Counted from the stretch's first letter, positions 46,053 to 58,045 are shown. The stretch: 64,000 nt of DNA from Heracleum sosnowskyi (GCA_030848705.1 JAUIZM010000016.1:3410001-3474000), one strand, 5' to 3'. Notes: a model not told the origin generated them from the letters alone. A program made the numbers and translations.

Positions 46053-46800
46053 CTAAAACACCAAAATTAACACCATCTAAAAGCAATATTACAATTCAAA
46101 ACCCCCAATTAACAAAATGTTGGAATACCTAATTTTGAAAATTGACTTAAAGAAAATCTCGTTGTAAAAGCTTTAAAAGAACATAATTGATACCCTAATT
46201 GAATACCTAACATAAAAGAACAGAAATATACTCCTATTTAAAAACAAGCACAAATTAACGAATAAATCCTAATTGATACCTTTTAAGAAAAATTCATCTA
46301 AATAGCAGATTTTAAAATCAATTTAGGGATACAAGATACCTTTTTTTAGCTTCAGTGTTCAAGCTTAATTGAGTGTTCTTCGAGCATGAATTTTCGAGCT
46401 TCAGTGCTCGAGTTTGAGCTCTCTCTCGCCTTGTCTCTCTCTCTCTCGTCTCTCTCTGTTCTATGTTGATTTTAAATTCAATAAGCTTGAGTGTTGTATT
46501 TGTTTGTTGTATTTGTTTTAGTCAAAATCCTCTTTTAGAAAACCCGGGCAAACAAAAATTACTAAGCCCGCTTAACTTTTTAAAAGCCCGCCATATACTG
46601 GCCCAAAATTTTGAAGTTAATGGCAACGTTTATCTATATTCGTTACAATATAATTCAAATTTTGCATAAATTAGATTGAATTGCAACAATTTTAAAAAAC
46701 GTTACAATATTTCTAAATGTTTCAAAACTTGTCATTAGTAGCAACGATTTTTGAGCAATTTTTTCAGTGCGCGTTGCAATAGCCAATCTATGGTGTAGTG

Positions 46801-47681
46801 TCAAGAGCCTTGATAAGGCCGATCACATAGAGCACCTCCGTGAGGCATTTGAAGTGCTAAGGCACCACAAGATGATGTTAAATCCAGCCAAGTGTGCCTT
46901 TGGTGTAGGCTCCGGAAAGTTTTTAGGCCTGATGGTTTCCAAGAGAGGAATCTAGGCTAATCTTGACAAAATCAAAGCAATTCTAGACATGGAACAACCA
47001 CGGACTGTTAAGCATGTCCAGAAACTAACGGGAAGAGTGGCTGCATTGGGGAGATTCGTCTCCAAGTCAGGAGAAAAATGCTTACCTTTCTTCAAAGCAC
47101 TTAAGAATGTGAAAAACTTTGAATGGACAACTGAAAGCCAAGAGGCCTTTGAGGCCCTGAAGAAATATATGGCTGAAGCACCACTGTTGGCAAAACCAAA
47201 GCCATGAGAAACTCTCTACTTGTACTTGGCGGTTTCTAACACAGCCCGTGGAGTTGTTCTGATAAAGGAAGAATTGAAAGTGCAGAAGCCCATTTATTAT
47301 GTGAGCAAGATCCTACATGGAGCAGAAATAAACTACTCTACTATAGAGAAGTTTGCCTTAGCCTTGATCATGGCCTCAAGAAAGCTACGCCCATACTTCC
47401 AGGCACACAAGATAGAGGTCTTGACCAATCAACCTCTAAGAAACATCCTCCACAACCCTCAAGTTAGTGGGAGGTTGATCAAATGGGCTATTGAATTGGG
47501 AGAATTTGACATCAAGTACAAGCCTCGAACGGCCATAAAAGCTCAAGCACTCGCTGACTTCATGGTTGAATGCACCATTGACAACCAAGAAGTCGGGGGG
47601 CAGGAAGTAACAGTGGAAAGCAAGGAAGATGAAGACATGGTCTCCAAAGAATGTTGGGTGCTCTATTTTGATGGAGCATAA
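46801..47681 (+). pseudogene. Retand-type RT C-terminal half and first RNase H
   Basis: Continues the RT frame after CACTA-4: LDKADHIEHLREAFEVLRHH, AKCAFGVGSGKFLG (RT thumb), then KLTGRVAALGRFVSKSGEKC, EWTTESQEAFEALKKYM, and the first RNase H (YYVSKILHGAEINYSTIEK, SGRLIKWAIELGEFDIKYKP, ALADFMVEC). In-frame stops at about 46953 (TAG), 47205 (TGA) and 47679 (TAA), no frameshift. Confidence 0.9.
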
Positions 47682-49361
47682 AAAACAAAGTCAAGTAGAG
47701 CCGGGTTGGTGCTATAAAGTACTGATGGATTCCTCATAGAGTACGCACTAAAACTGGACTTCCCAACGACAAACAATGAAGCTGAGTACGAAGCCCTGAT
47801 AGCTGGCTTAGGGCTGGCTGGAGCCTTGAGGGTTAAAACTCTGAAAGTATGTGGAGACTCGAGGCTAGTGGGTTCCCAAGTAAATGGGGAGTTTGAAGCC
47901 AGAGATGAAGTCATGGCCAAGTACCTAAAACTTGTCAAGGCCATCATGACTCAGTTTGATGAATGCTATGTAGAGCACATTCCAAGGGAAGAAAACATGA
48001 AGGCTGATGCCTTGTCTAAATTTGCTTCTTCCGAAATTGAAAACTATGCGGGGAGTGTATACTTCCAAGTCTTGAGGACCCCAAGCATCAACGGAAAGTT
48101 GGTGGCACCCATTGATGTTGCCAGTTGTTGGATGGATCCAATCAAATCTCATCTGGAAACTGGGTGGTTACCCAACGACACTACAGAAGCACGAAAGTTA
48201 TATGTGAGAGCACTGAGGTATACCCTGATTGAGGGAATCCTATACAAAAAGTCTTTCATTGTTCCTTATCTGAAATGCTTGAGACCCCAAGAGGTAGAAT
48301 TGGCCCTAAAGGAAGTACATGAAGGAATTTGGTGGCAACACTTGGGGGGCAGAGCCCTTGCCCATAAAATCACTCGTCTAGGATTCTACTGGCCAAGCAT
48401 ACTTGCTGATGCTAAAAGCTACATGAAGAAATGTGAACGGTGCCAGAAACATGCACCAGTGGTCAGACAACCACCAAATATGTTGACATCCATAAACTCA
48501 CCAATTCCATTTGCCATGTGGGGAATGGATATACTTGGACCTTTTCTAATGGCAAGTGCACAAAGAAAGTTCTTGATTGTAGCAATCGATTACTTCACCA
48601 AGTGGATTGAGGCTAAACCCTTAGCCAAGATAACCACCAAACAAGTGATGCATTTCTTCTGGGAAAATGTAATATGCAGATATGGGATTCCACGAATCCT
48701 GGTCACGGACAATGGAACTCAGTTTAACAACGATGAGTTCAAGAAGTATTGTGATGAAAATGACATCAAGTTACGATTCACTTCTGTTGCCCACCCTCAA
48801 GCAAATAGGCAAGCTGAGGTGGCAAATCGAATTATCCTGGATGGACTAAAGAAAAGAGTTGAACGCTCAAGAAACACTTGGGTGGACGAATTGCTCCCCA
48901 TACTATGGGCATATCGTACTACTTGTAAAGTCACCACTGGAGCTACCCCCTTTCTGTTGGCATATGGGGCAGAGACAGTGGTTCCAATGGAGATTACTCA
49001 CACGTCTCCAAGAATTGAGGCTTATGAGCCAGAAGAAAATGAAGAAGGCTTGAGGCTGGCTTTAGATCTAATTGATGAAGTTAGAGATGAGGCAAATGCC
49101 AAGATAGTTGAACATCAGAAACGAGCATCTTTCTATTACAACCTAAGGGTTAAAGAAAGGTTCTTTCGACAAGGGGACTTAGTCCTTCGAAAGATTGAGG
49201 CATCCGGAGTTGGACAAAAAGGCAAGTTGGCCCCAAATTGGGAAGGACCATATCGCGTCAAGAACGTATTTGGTCGAGGTTCCTACAAATTGGAAACCCT
49301 AGAAGGGATTGAAGTGCCAAGAACTTGGCATGCTGCGAACTTGAAAGTCTATTATATTTAA
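47682..49361 (+). pseudogene. Retand-type second RNase H and integrase
   Basis: The second (archaeal-type) RNase H starts WVLYFDGA just upstream and continues to TNNEAEYEALIAGLGLAG with the catalytic Glu; stops at 47679 and about 47716 hit its beginning. From 47826 an intact 511-codon frame holds the rest of that domain and the integrase: zinc finger (HEG...H, then CERCQKHA), catalytic core Asp in MDILGPF, Asp in VTDNGTQF and Glu in QAEVANRIIL, the ATPFLLAYGAETVVP region, and the C-terminal GPYRVKNVFGRGSYKLETLE ending VPRTWHAANLKVYYI. The integrase itself looks undamaged. Confidence 0.93.
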
Positions 49362-49696
49362 AGTGTGTCTTGACTAGACTCACTACTAGTACAAGTAGAA
49401 ATAAGGTTGACGAAACCAATCCAAGTTTTTAAACTTGAGTATTATGTAAGGGTTGAACCCATTTTCAAAGTTATATATTATTATGTTCTTCATCATGTTT
49501 TGCATGCATTACATATTGATAGATATGCACAAAATGCTAACTAAACATGCAAAGTCAAGAATCAGGAAAATAACAGAAGCCATGAATGGACATGAAATAC
49601 AAATAAAACTAAACTTACAAAGAGTTTAAGTTAAGCCTGAAGGCTAGAAATACATAAAAAGTACAAAGCCATGAATGGCCACAAACAAGCTACAAA

Positions 49697-51440
49697 CTAC
49701 GCTTCACCCCCCTTGTCGCCAGCATCTCTCTCCTCCCCTGAGCTAGAGCCAGAAGAATGCTCATCAACATCATGGTCATCAGCAGAAGTGTCACCGATGG
49801 GTGATGAATGCAGTGGATCTAAAATCCTAGCATCTTCCTTCATGTCATCTACTCCAGCCAAAATACGCTCTAAGGAAGTAGGAGGGTGAGGAGCTGGAAA
49901 GTCTGCAGCATCAAAAGCCCCGAGATGCTTGGCCAAGATAGCCTGAACAACATCCTCCCATCCTGATGTATGTTGGACTGGGAAAAGAATCTCGTCATGC
50001 GTCTCGATCAAGTCCTTGTACTCCTGAGAGTCAAGGTACTCGTCGATGCAATCATCCTTGATCTTCCTCAGCTCAATAAGATCAACTTGAGCGTCAGCAA
50101 GCTCCTTCTTCCTCCTAGCTAGAGTCTCCTTAAGAGACTTCACCTCCTCTTCAGACCTCTCCTTGGAAGTTGGCATTGGTCTGCAAAAAAATAAAAGTTA
50201 GAAAAGTAAAGTAAAGACTTAAGAGAAAAAGAAGGGCTAAGGAAAGAAAAATACCGCAGCAATAGCCTGAGCTCCTAGATGCTTAACACCCTCGAGGGTG
50301 GAATCTGCAACGAAGTCCTTGTAATCACAAGGAGTAAGGGAATGGTTTGACCAATCTACAGCATGCTTGGACACCCCAATAATGGTGTCCCTCTTCCTAA
50401 TACCCCAGTTGGGGCGCCACACTGAAGACTTGGTAGACACAGGAATGTCTGCCTCGCCTACAGGGATCTCAGAAGGGATCAAAAAGCTGGGGACACCAGA
50501 CGTCCCCCTTGGATCATCTCCAAGCCTGGCCCTCTTCATCCTGGAAGTCTCATCTTCCTTGGGCTCGTTGGTCTTATTTATAAAGGTCGCGGCTGCAAGA
50601 ACAACCAAAAAATGGTTAGCAGAAAATCAGAAAGGAAAGAAAAATGGACATAAAGAAAAAGGATAAGTAAAAGTACCCTTATCAGAAACATTGGAGAGAT
50701 TAACAGACTTGAGGACAAACTCGTCCAATAGTTCCCAAGCCACGGTAGTCCCATTATCCTTGATTAGCTCTAAGTAGGCATGAGATTCCTCCTCATTCAA
50801 GACAATGTTGCTGGGACTACCATCTGAAACTCTCCCAAAAGATTTACGGAACAGGGTTCCCCAATCCCCTCCTTCCCGGACAAGATACATAAACTCATTT
50901 TTCCATTTGGGGTTGTTGTCTGGGATAGATTTTGGGTGAAAAATGAAAGGAAGCCAACCCTATGACTAATATACACCCAACCCAAGTTGTTGGCAGAACT
51001 ATTCTTGAATTGAAAAATCTTTCTAAACAAAGGTACAAAAAGAGGGAAATTATTGCGAAGACACAAAACCATAAAACAGTTAATTATCCTCGAAGCATTG
51101 GGGGTAATTGACAAGGGTTGACTTGAACATCTGCCAAAAGCCTAGGAATAAACTCATGGAAGGGGAACCTAAAGCCGGCAACTATGGCATCCCTATAAAT
51201 ACACAAAGCATTCGACCTCCAATGACATGAACGGTCACCGGGGCCGGCAGGAACTAGTTTTAAAGGGGCTTTTACCCTATACATCTTATTATAGTCCTTA
51301 ATCTTATCTACCTCATGAAACCTATTACTGCAATCATATGAATCTAAAGCAGACGCAGACAGGTACTCATCCCCACGTTCATTAATCATATCATGCAAAG
51401 ACATGTATTTAGAACGAATTGGAATGCGATCAGCCATTTC
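49697..51440 (-). pseudogene. Antisense extra ORF of the Retand-type element (PF04195-like)
   Basis: Gene-like set of exons on the strand opposite to gag-pol. Start MADRIPIRSKYMSLHDM near 51436, through SCHWRSNALCIYRDAIVAGF (to about 51120); a frame-disrupted stretch 51114-50627 with VYLVREGGDWGTLFRKSF; 50600-50250 with VPSFLIPSEIPVGEADI and WRPNWGIRKRDTIIGVSKH; then 50176-49697, a Lys/Glu coiled coil followed by an acidic Ser-rich tail. Splice-like GTACTT and GCAG sites fall between blocks. Antisense extra ORFs between integrase and the 3' LTR are known from Retand-type elements; the function is unknown. Confidence 0.75.
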
Positions 51441-51884
51441 TAAACCAAGAAAATGCCCAGAAATCTTCAAAGAAAACCCAGTATCTTCATAGAAAGCCCA
51501 GAAATCTTCAAAGAAAGCCCAGAATCTTCCAAGAATCCTTCAAATCTTCAAACGAAAAACCCAGAAAACGGTGAGATTCAACGAAAAATCTCGCCCGGAA
51601 TCGCCTTGTGACAGAACCCTAGCAGAGCTACTCAGAGAGAATTTTGGAGAAAATTTAGCAGAGTATCTTTGAGAAAATGAAAAGTGAGAAGTGAATGGAA
51701 ACAATTGAGATTTCACCCTTTAATAGGGATGACAGCCGGTCAATGGACCGGTTGAAGGAACGGCAACCGGCATTAGCCGGTAGAGCCCATAAAAGGCTAC
51801 AGGCCCAATTATTAAATAAGGACCTTAGGACCAAATTGAGCCCAACATAGGTGGGCCTTAAGAAGCACAAAATGGCACTTATCC

Positions 51885-52410
51885 TCGATCAAAAACCTGG
51901 TCGAACGAGTTCGAACAAGGCTTGAAATGAACCATGTATTCGACCAGAAACCTGGTCGAATGAGTTCAAAGAAAGCCTAAAATAAACCATGTATTCGACT
52001 AGAATCCTGGTCGAAAGTATTCGACCAGGGCCTGAAACAACACCTAAATTCGACTAGAATCTTGATCGAAAACATTCGACCAAGTCCTAAAAAGAGCATA
52101 GCTTCGACCAGAAAACTGGTCGAAAGTGTTCGACCAGGAAGAGAAATATCTTCAAGCTTCGACCAAAAACCTGGTCGAAAGTATTCGACCAGGAGGAGAA
52201 ATGGCATCAAGCTTCGACTAGAAACCTGGTCGAAAGTGTTCGACCAGGAGGAGAAATAACATTGAGCTTCGACCAGAAACCTGGTTGAAATCATTCGACC
52301 AGGAGACAAAAACAAGGCAAAGTTCGACCAGAATCCAGGTCGAAGGTGTTCGACCAGGACCCAAAAGTGAGGTCGAATTCGACCAGGATCCTGGTCGAAA
52401 ATACACTGAA
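51885..52410. repeat. Palindromic minisatellite before the 3' LTR
   Basis: About ten units of 50-63 bp. Each holds an inverted pair TTCGACCAG-(5-7 bp)-CTGGTCGAA followed by a third half-site TTCGACCAGG and a variable A/G-rich spacer. Identity is higher among the central units (about 52100-52260). The array sits upstream of the antisense ORF and 200 bp before the polypurine tract. Tandem repeats in this 3' untranslated position are known for Tat-lineage elements. The conserved dyads could be protein-binding or RNA hairpin sites. Confidence 0.9.
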
Positions 52411-52589
52411 ATTTCAAAATTTGATTTATTTTCCAAGGAATTGATGAAAAATCCCGATTCCTGTTTTGGGAAAATTATAAAAATTGGTTTAGAGCTATAT
52501 GTTCATAAAACCAAGCCATAATACGAAATAAAACTTCTTAACTCCCGAATGAAATAACTTCTACGATAATCCAATAGAGATTTTCGTAG

Positions 52590-52604
52590 AAGTTGGGGGG
52601 CAAA
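52590..52604 (+). other. Polypurine tract of the Retand-type element
   Basis: AGAAGTTGGGGGGCAAA ends directly at the TG of the 3' LTR (52605). A G6 run followed by CAAA is typical for this lineage. Confidence 0.85.
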
Positions 52605-53134
52605 TGATATGGGCTGAAATATAAGCCTAGAAATATAATTAATGACATATTAGTTAGACCGGCCGGATTGGTCCAAGAACACGGCCCAATAAGCAAGGCC
52701 CAAAACCTTGATTATTTATTAAATTCGTAATTAATAAATAAGGGAAATATACAGCTCCCGAAAGAAGTCCAAAATATGGTAAATTCATCAAAGAAGGATC
52801 CAGAATCCCAATTAAAAAGAAATAATGAGTCGTAGCCTTTAGCAACAAGGAAAAGACTTATCCAGCAAGAAATACAATGTTTATCCATTATCGAAATGGA
52901 GACTTATTCGCTAAGACTCCTAAACTTACCCTAAATATGAGGCTCCAAACGCCTATATAAAGGACCTTATCCTACAATCAAAACTACGTCTTTGGCTTGA
53001 TTCTCAGCATTAATTGATATACGTAGGCATCTTGTGAGGACCGATTTAGTCTCGAAACACAAGTGCATCCATTAAAGCTCGAAAGCTCATAAATCCTAGC
53101 AATTAATATACCAACACGTTTTTAATCCATAACA
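52605..53134 (+). repeat. 3' LTR of the Retand-type element
   Basis: A 530 bp repeat starting TGATATGGGCTGAAATATAA and ending TAATCCATAACA, complete, with TATATAAA at 52954-52961. It is followed by ACACG, the right TSD. Confidence 0.95.
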
Positions 53135-53152
53135 ACACGTGTTTTAAATTAG

Positions 53153-53759
53153 TATTATTAAAGACAGAACATTTTGGTCCGTTGGTCGGTATTGCTTTTT
53201 GGTACTTAGTGTTTTTACTTAATTACCCTTACTTATATATAAAAGACTATTATTAAATAATAACATTAACTATTTATAACCAATTATCTTTTTCAATTAA
53301 AACAAATTACATTTTCTATTATTTATAATAAAATTCCCTCCTTTTTCAAAATAATCACGGACAATTAACTTTTTTCAATTAAAACACATGTTACATTTTT
53401 CTAGTTTTTCTTACTAAAACCCCTCCTTTTTCCAAAAATATCACCCACAAACTTTTCCTTATTTATGTTAAAACCTATTTTAATATTTTTAATTATTTAA
53501 GAAAATTTACCTATTTTAACCTGTCTTACTTATTTTTTTAACAAATACAATTAATAAAATATTAAAACGTAAATAATAAAATAACAACTATTAAAAACAA
53601 TTACCATTTTCAACTAAAACATGTTATCTTTTAATATTTTCAACTAAAACATGCCTACTTATTTTTTTAACAAATACAATTAATCAAATAATAAAATGTA
53701 ATTAATATAAAATAGAAACTATTAGAAATAATTTGTGTATCGCACGGGTTTTAAGCTAG
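53153..53759 (+). mobile_element. Helitron-like element B, adjacent to element A
   Basis: It shares the interior with element A (TTACTTAATTACCCTTACTTA, TATTTATAACCAATTA, CCCCTCCTTTTTCCAAAAA) and ends GCACGGGTTTTAAGCTAG at 53759 followed by T. The 5' end (around TATTATTAAAGACAGAACATT) is divergent and lacks a clear TC start. Elements A and B therefore stand head to tail, as often seen for Helitrons. No coding sequence. Confidence 0.6.
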
Positions 53760-54090
53760 TAGTAATGTAATTTAATAACAATATAATATATTTTCGTACA
53801 TTAATAATATAATTTATTATAGATTTAGATTAGATTACTATTATTTTAAAAAAAACATAGAATTTTACGTGAAATAAGAGTTTAGAGTATAATAACAATA
53901 TAATATATTTTAGATTAGATAAATATATTTTTTAATTTAAAAACAACATAGAATTAGTTTTTCTTTTAAAAAAACATAGAATATTACTTGAAATAGGAGT
54001 TTAGAGTACAATAATAATATAACCTAGTTTGATTTGATATTTTTTATTATTTTAATTTAAAAACAACATAACATTCTACAAGGAGTTTAG
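53760..54090. repeat. AT-rich stretch with about 120 bp tandem repeats
   Basis: No gene. A unit containing GAGTTTAGAGTATAATAA...ATTTAAAAACAACATAGAAT is repeated about three times between 53860 and 54090, and related copies continue into the duplicated block that follows (about 54420-54550 and 57440-57540). Confidence 0.6.
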
Positions 54091-55254
54091 GGTATAATTA
54101 TAATATATAATATATGAGTCGGAAATTGAAACAGCAAATGTGTAGTAACTTTATTCTTTCAAAAAAAATTGATACTAACGTTTAAATTTTATGGCTTAAG
54201 TGTCCATTGTATGCCATCACAAATAATATTGACATATGTATATATCAACAATGACAAAGAAGTGACAAACATGAAAAGTATTGAATATTAATGCTTTAAT
54301 TGTATATCTGCAACACGAAAAGTCAAAAAATTAATAAAATTGTTCCTAAGACAAAAAAGTGAAAACTAACAATAGAATTTTTAGAAGATTGGTGAAAGTA
54401 GAGCATTGCACAAAACAAAAATAATTTTAAAACAACATAAAATTCTACTATGTGATATAAGAGTTTACGATATAATAATTTTATTACATGAAATATGTAT
54501 AATATAATTTATTTTAAATCAGATAATTATATTTTTTTTAAAAAATAACAATTTAGGGGTGAAACCAAAAAAAATGTTCCAACAAAATTTAACATAAAAA
54601 CGGGTTTAGCTTATTAATAAAGGTTATAGATTTTGTTATCGAAGCCAGTTGTGCTTTGTAAATCTGAAGCAAGAAATAATATATATTTTATGTACACCAA
54701 GAGATGTACAAGAAGAACATGAGCAAGGAGATGAATTGCAAATAATTTACCAGGTTGTGGATAAGACACTGCAAGATGCAACCAAAATTTAGGTATAACT
54801 TCTTGTCCTCTTTGTCTGGTAATGTGTACATTAAATTCAAACATCAATCCATGTGCTTTCTCGTAAGCCAATAAAAGTGTGACACATGACAATGGAAAAT
54901 TGGTTTATTTTAAAATTTACATTTTCAACCAAATTTGGTTGAAAATTAAAACACAACTAAATTCGATTTGAATTTAACTAAATTCAACTGAATTCAGTCG
55001 AATATACTATATTTGACTAAATTTGAGTGAATTTGACTGAATTTTTTTTCTTCTTCATTATTATTTTTAAATTTTTGTATTGAATGTAATATGTCTTCCT
55101 AATACTCTCATATTTGTTTTATGTATTCTTTCAAACTAGTTAGATATGTATTTAAATTTTTGAAAAAAAAATAATGAATGAAAACTGAACATTTCCTAAT
55201 CTTATTATTTACTTTTTTGTACAATCTAAATTTTAACATACAATATATGTTATC

Positions 55255-55333
<79 letters not shown>

Positions 55334-57130
55334 TCTGTGATGTGTGCATCATTTAACTAATTAATAACATTATCTAAAAACTATAACCATTTATCGATAC
55401 TGTTTTACCCGAATATTGACTAAGGAAATAATGGGGTTAACAACCCTTATGTCCGGATATTTTCGGGATTGATACCCATTTTGGGCACATAATAACTATC
55501 AAGAATGAAGATTTATTGAAGAATTATTATGGAAGAACTACTCTTTTAGTTGTCGTGCCAACTCTATTTTACTACTGAAGGCCTCTAAGGGTTTTACCTA
55601 GTCAAAAGATACACTTCCCAGCTAGGTTGGTTCCCCAACTAGGTTGGCACTCCAACATCAATGGTTGAATATTCGAAGGCATCCAAGGGTTTGTTTGGTC
55701 GAAGGCCTTCAGGGGTCAGGACCTAGTTGACGCGCCAACAAGGCTTGTTATTTGACTTGAAGACCTATTTGGTGTACCAAAGCCATTAGGAATATTATTC
55801 CAGTTGAAGACATATTTGACCCCCAACAATGTTGGAGCAGCTACTATCGAAAAACTTGATTGTGCATATCTGGTGAGTTAGCCTCATCATGAATCATCAA
55901 TCTATATGTTGAAGGCCCGATTCTGCATTCTAATAAGTTATCCTTATTGGGGGGATCATGGGTAATTAAACTTGTCGATAGGCACTTGGGGTCTAGTCAT
56001 GTATTCTAGCAAGTTATCATTGTTGGGAATTTATGATACGCCATGCGTGACATTCACTTTGAAGAACTTGCCCTGTTGTCTAGTGGGTTATCCTCATGGG
56101 GGGTAAGGATCCGCTTATGCATTTGGAGTATGTCATGACTTTTCCACGCATCAAATGACTGATGGAATAGTTGATAGCCGTTGATGTTAGCTCCAACGGT
56201 TAGGGCTAATATTGCATCCGTGAAGTCAGAGTCGTAGTTGAGCCTTGGGGTCATTAGTTAGGCTTCATTGCATGGGCTCTCCTTAGTGGGTTTTGCACTC
56301 GTGATGGGTTGGTAATTTGTACCACCGACCTAACTTTGTGGGGTTGGGCTTCGCAGATGCAACCCTAGTCCATAAGGTTTCTTGTTCACCAAGAACTACG
56401 TGGGATTGATTCCCTCTAAATAGGGATAGGTTGGCACATTGTGAGGGGTTGGAAGAGAAGTTTTTATCGAGCCACCACCATAAAACCCTTGCAATCTCAG
56501 CCCTCCTTTCATCACAACCTCCACACTTCGTTGACTTTTCCGATGACAAACCAGAGTGATAAATCTTGATTCTGGCACAAATTCCTCTTTTAACAGATAC
56601 CTCAAATCTTTAATCTAAATCCCATAAACCCCCTATTTTATTACACTAACTCGTTTTGTAGCGACTTAAGAAGAATTTTTTGATTTTCTCACTTTAATTT
56701 TCTTAAAATATTTAATTTAATATTATATGTTTTCTTGGTGCTCTCATAATTTTTTTTGTATATTTTCAAATTAAATAGATACTTATATATCAATTTTTTT
56801 TGAAAGTATGCAATGAATAAAAAGTCAACATTCTTTTATCATATGCATAATTTTAAAAAAAAAACTAAATTTGTACATATGATGAATGTTATCCTTCTAT
56901 TTACAAATACTTTTTCATGATGTGTACACACATTTAAATATTTAATAAAAAAAATCCAAAATTTTGAAAATAATAAATTATACTGAATTCAGTCAAATTT
57001 ATTAAATTCAACTAAATTCGGTCTAAATAGTTTCACAGGTTTTGGGGGGCAAATTTCACACATTTTACTAATTTTGAAAAAATATAAGCGGCAGAATTCC
57101 CCCAACCTTACTTTTAAATACGACCCCATT
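54091..57130. repeat. Large tandem duplication, copy 1 (about 3 kb)
   Basis: Starts near AGGGTATAATTATAATATAT and ends near TTACTTTTAAATACGACCCCATT. It is directly followed by copy 2, which begins AGGGTATAATAATAATATAT. The block is AT-rich at both sides; the interior 55430-56640 is more balanced (GCTAGGTTGGTTCCCCAACT, TTATCCTCATGGGGGGTAAG). Short frames in the interior (for example minus 56254-56054 and 56549-56283) recur in copy 2 at 60811-60563 and 61124-60840 but with indels and no family resemblance, so I see no gene. Sub-motifs such as AATTCAACTGAATTCAGTCG near both ends are inverted relative to each other. The unit may itself be an old repeat or element. Confidence 0.85.
55259..55330. 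repeat. (TA)n microsatellite, about 36 units
   Basis: An uninterrupted run of TA dinucleotides. The equivalent site in copy 2 (about 59908-59920) has only about six units (CATATATATATACC), so the tract expanded after the duplication or contracted in the other copy. Confidence 0.97.
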
Positions 57131-58045
57131 AGGGTATAATAATAATATATAATATATGACTCGAAAATTGAAGCATCAAATGTGTTCTAACTTTATTCTT
57201 TCAAAAAAAATTGATACTAATGTTTAAATTTTATGACTTAAGTATCCATTGTATGCGATGATAAATAATATTGACATATGTATATACCAGACAGTGACAA
57301 ACAATTGACAAGGATCAAAAGTATTTTTTTATCAGACTTGAATATTAATGCTTTAATTGCTTGTATCTGCAACGTGAAAAGTCAAAAAAATAATAAAATT
57401 GTTTATAAGACAAAAAAGTGAAAACTAACAATAGAACTATAATATGTGATATAAGAGTTTAGGATATAATAATTTTATTAGATGAAATAGGTATAATATA
57501 ATCTATTATAAATTAGATAATTATATATTTTTTAAAACAACAAATTAGGAGTGAAACCAAAAACATAATATTCGAACCAAATTTAATATATAAAAGGGGG
57601 TTTCTCTTATTAATAAATTTAATATATATTTTATGTACACCAAGAGATGTACCACAAGAACATCAGCAAGGAGATGAATTGCAAATAATTTACCAGGTTG
57701 TGGATAGAGGTGGCCACACGGGCGGTTACGGACGGCTAACCCGTAACCGCCCCGCCGGAATGACTCGCCTAAACCGGACCGGCACGGGCCGAATCAGAAC
57801 CGGCACAAACCGTACAGTAAAACGGGGCGTTCACGGGTTCGGAATTTGTGTTCGTTAACCGGCCCGGCACGGCACGTCAACTCGCGTGAACAGGAGAACC
57901 TTGGAACCGTGACTCGGCCCGCACGTTGAACCGTGAACCGGCCCGCCTGGAATTTAATTAATTTATTAATTATACATTTGCGTGTTACTTAACCCATCAG
58001 TTTTTGTATAAAAAATTGCTTAACTCTGACAAAATTCCGGTGTTA

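Larger units (their letters stand above)
42330..46800. mobile_element. CACTA-4: non-autonomous Pack-type CACTA element, 4.5 kb
   Basis: Ends are CACTACACCATAGATTACAT at 42330 and AATCTATGGTGTAGTG at 46785-46800. The TSD is TCA (42327-42329 and 46801-46803). Removing the element and one TSD restores an uninterrupted RT frame (DMLV followed by KSLDKADHIEHL). The subterminal regions are rich in TTGCAAC / GTTGCAA (42345-42730 and 46610-46780). There is no transposase. The interior carries, all on the minus strand, splice-bounded exon pieces of several host genes. Terminal text is related to CACTA-2 (CACTAC-R-CCATA-R), which suggests the same mobilising transposase. Confidence 0.96.
38636..53134 (+). 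mobile_element. Tat/Retand-type Ty3/gypsy element, 14.5 kb including CACTA-4
   Basis: Layout: 5' LTR 38636-39154, PBS, gag-protease-RT-RNase H-second RNase H-integrase on plus, antisense extra ORF 51440-49697 on minus, minisatellite 51885-52410, polypurine tract, 3' LTR 52605-53134. The flanking TSD is GCACG (38631-38635) and ACACG (53135-53139), one mismatch. The double RNase H and the antisense ORF between integrase and 3' LTR define the Tat lineage, Retand type. The element without the CACTA insertion would be about 10 kb. Many stops and a mutated RT box make it non-autonomous. Confidence 0.95.

Noticed and set aside
51977..52417. 146-codon minus-strand frame and several frames on plus across the minisatellite
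   Set aside because: The repeat unit happens to lack stops; the frames are repeats of the same few residues and follow the tandem array exactly.
55178..55360. Plus-strand frame encoding repeated Tyr-Ile
   Set aside because: Product of the (TA)n microsatellite, not a gene.
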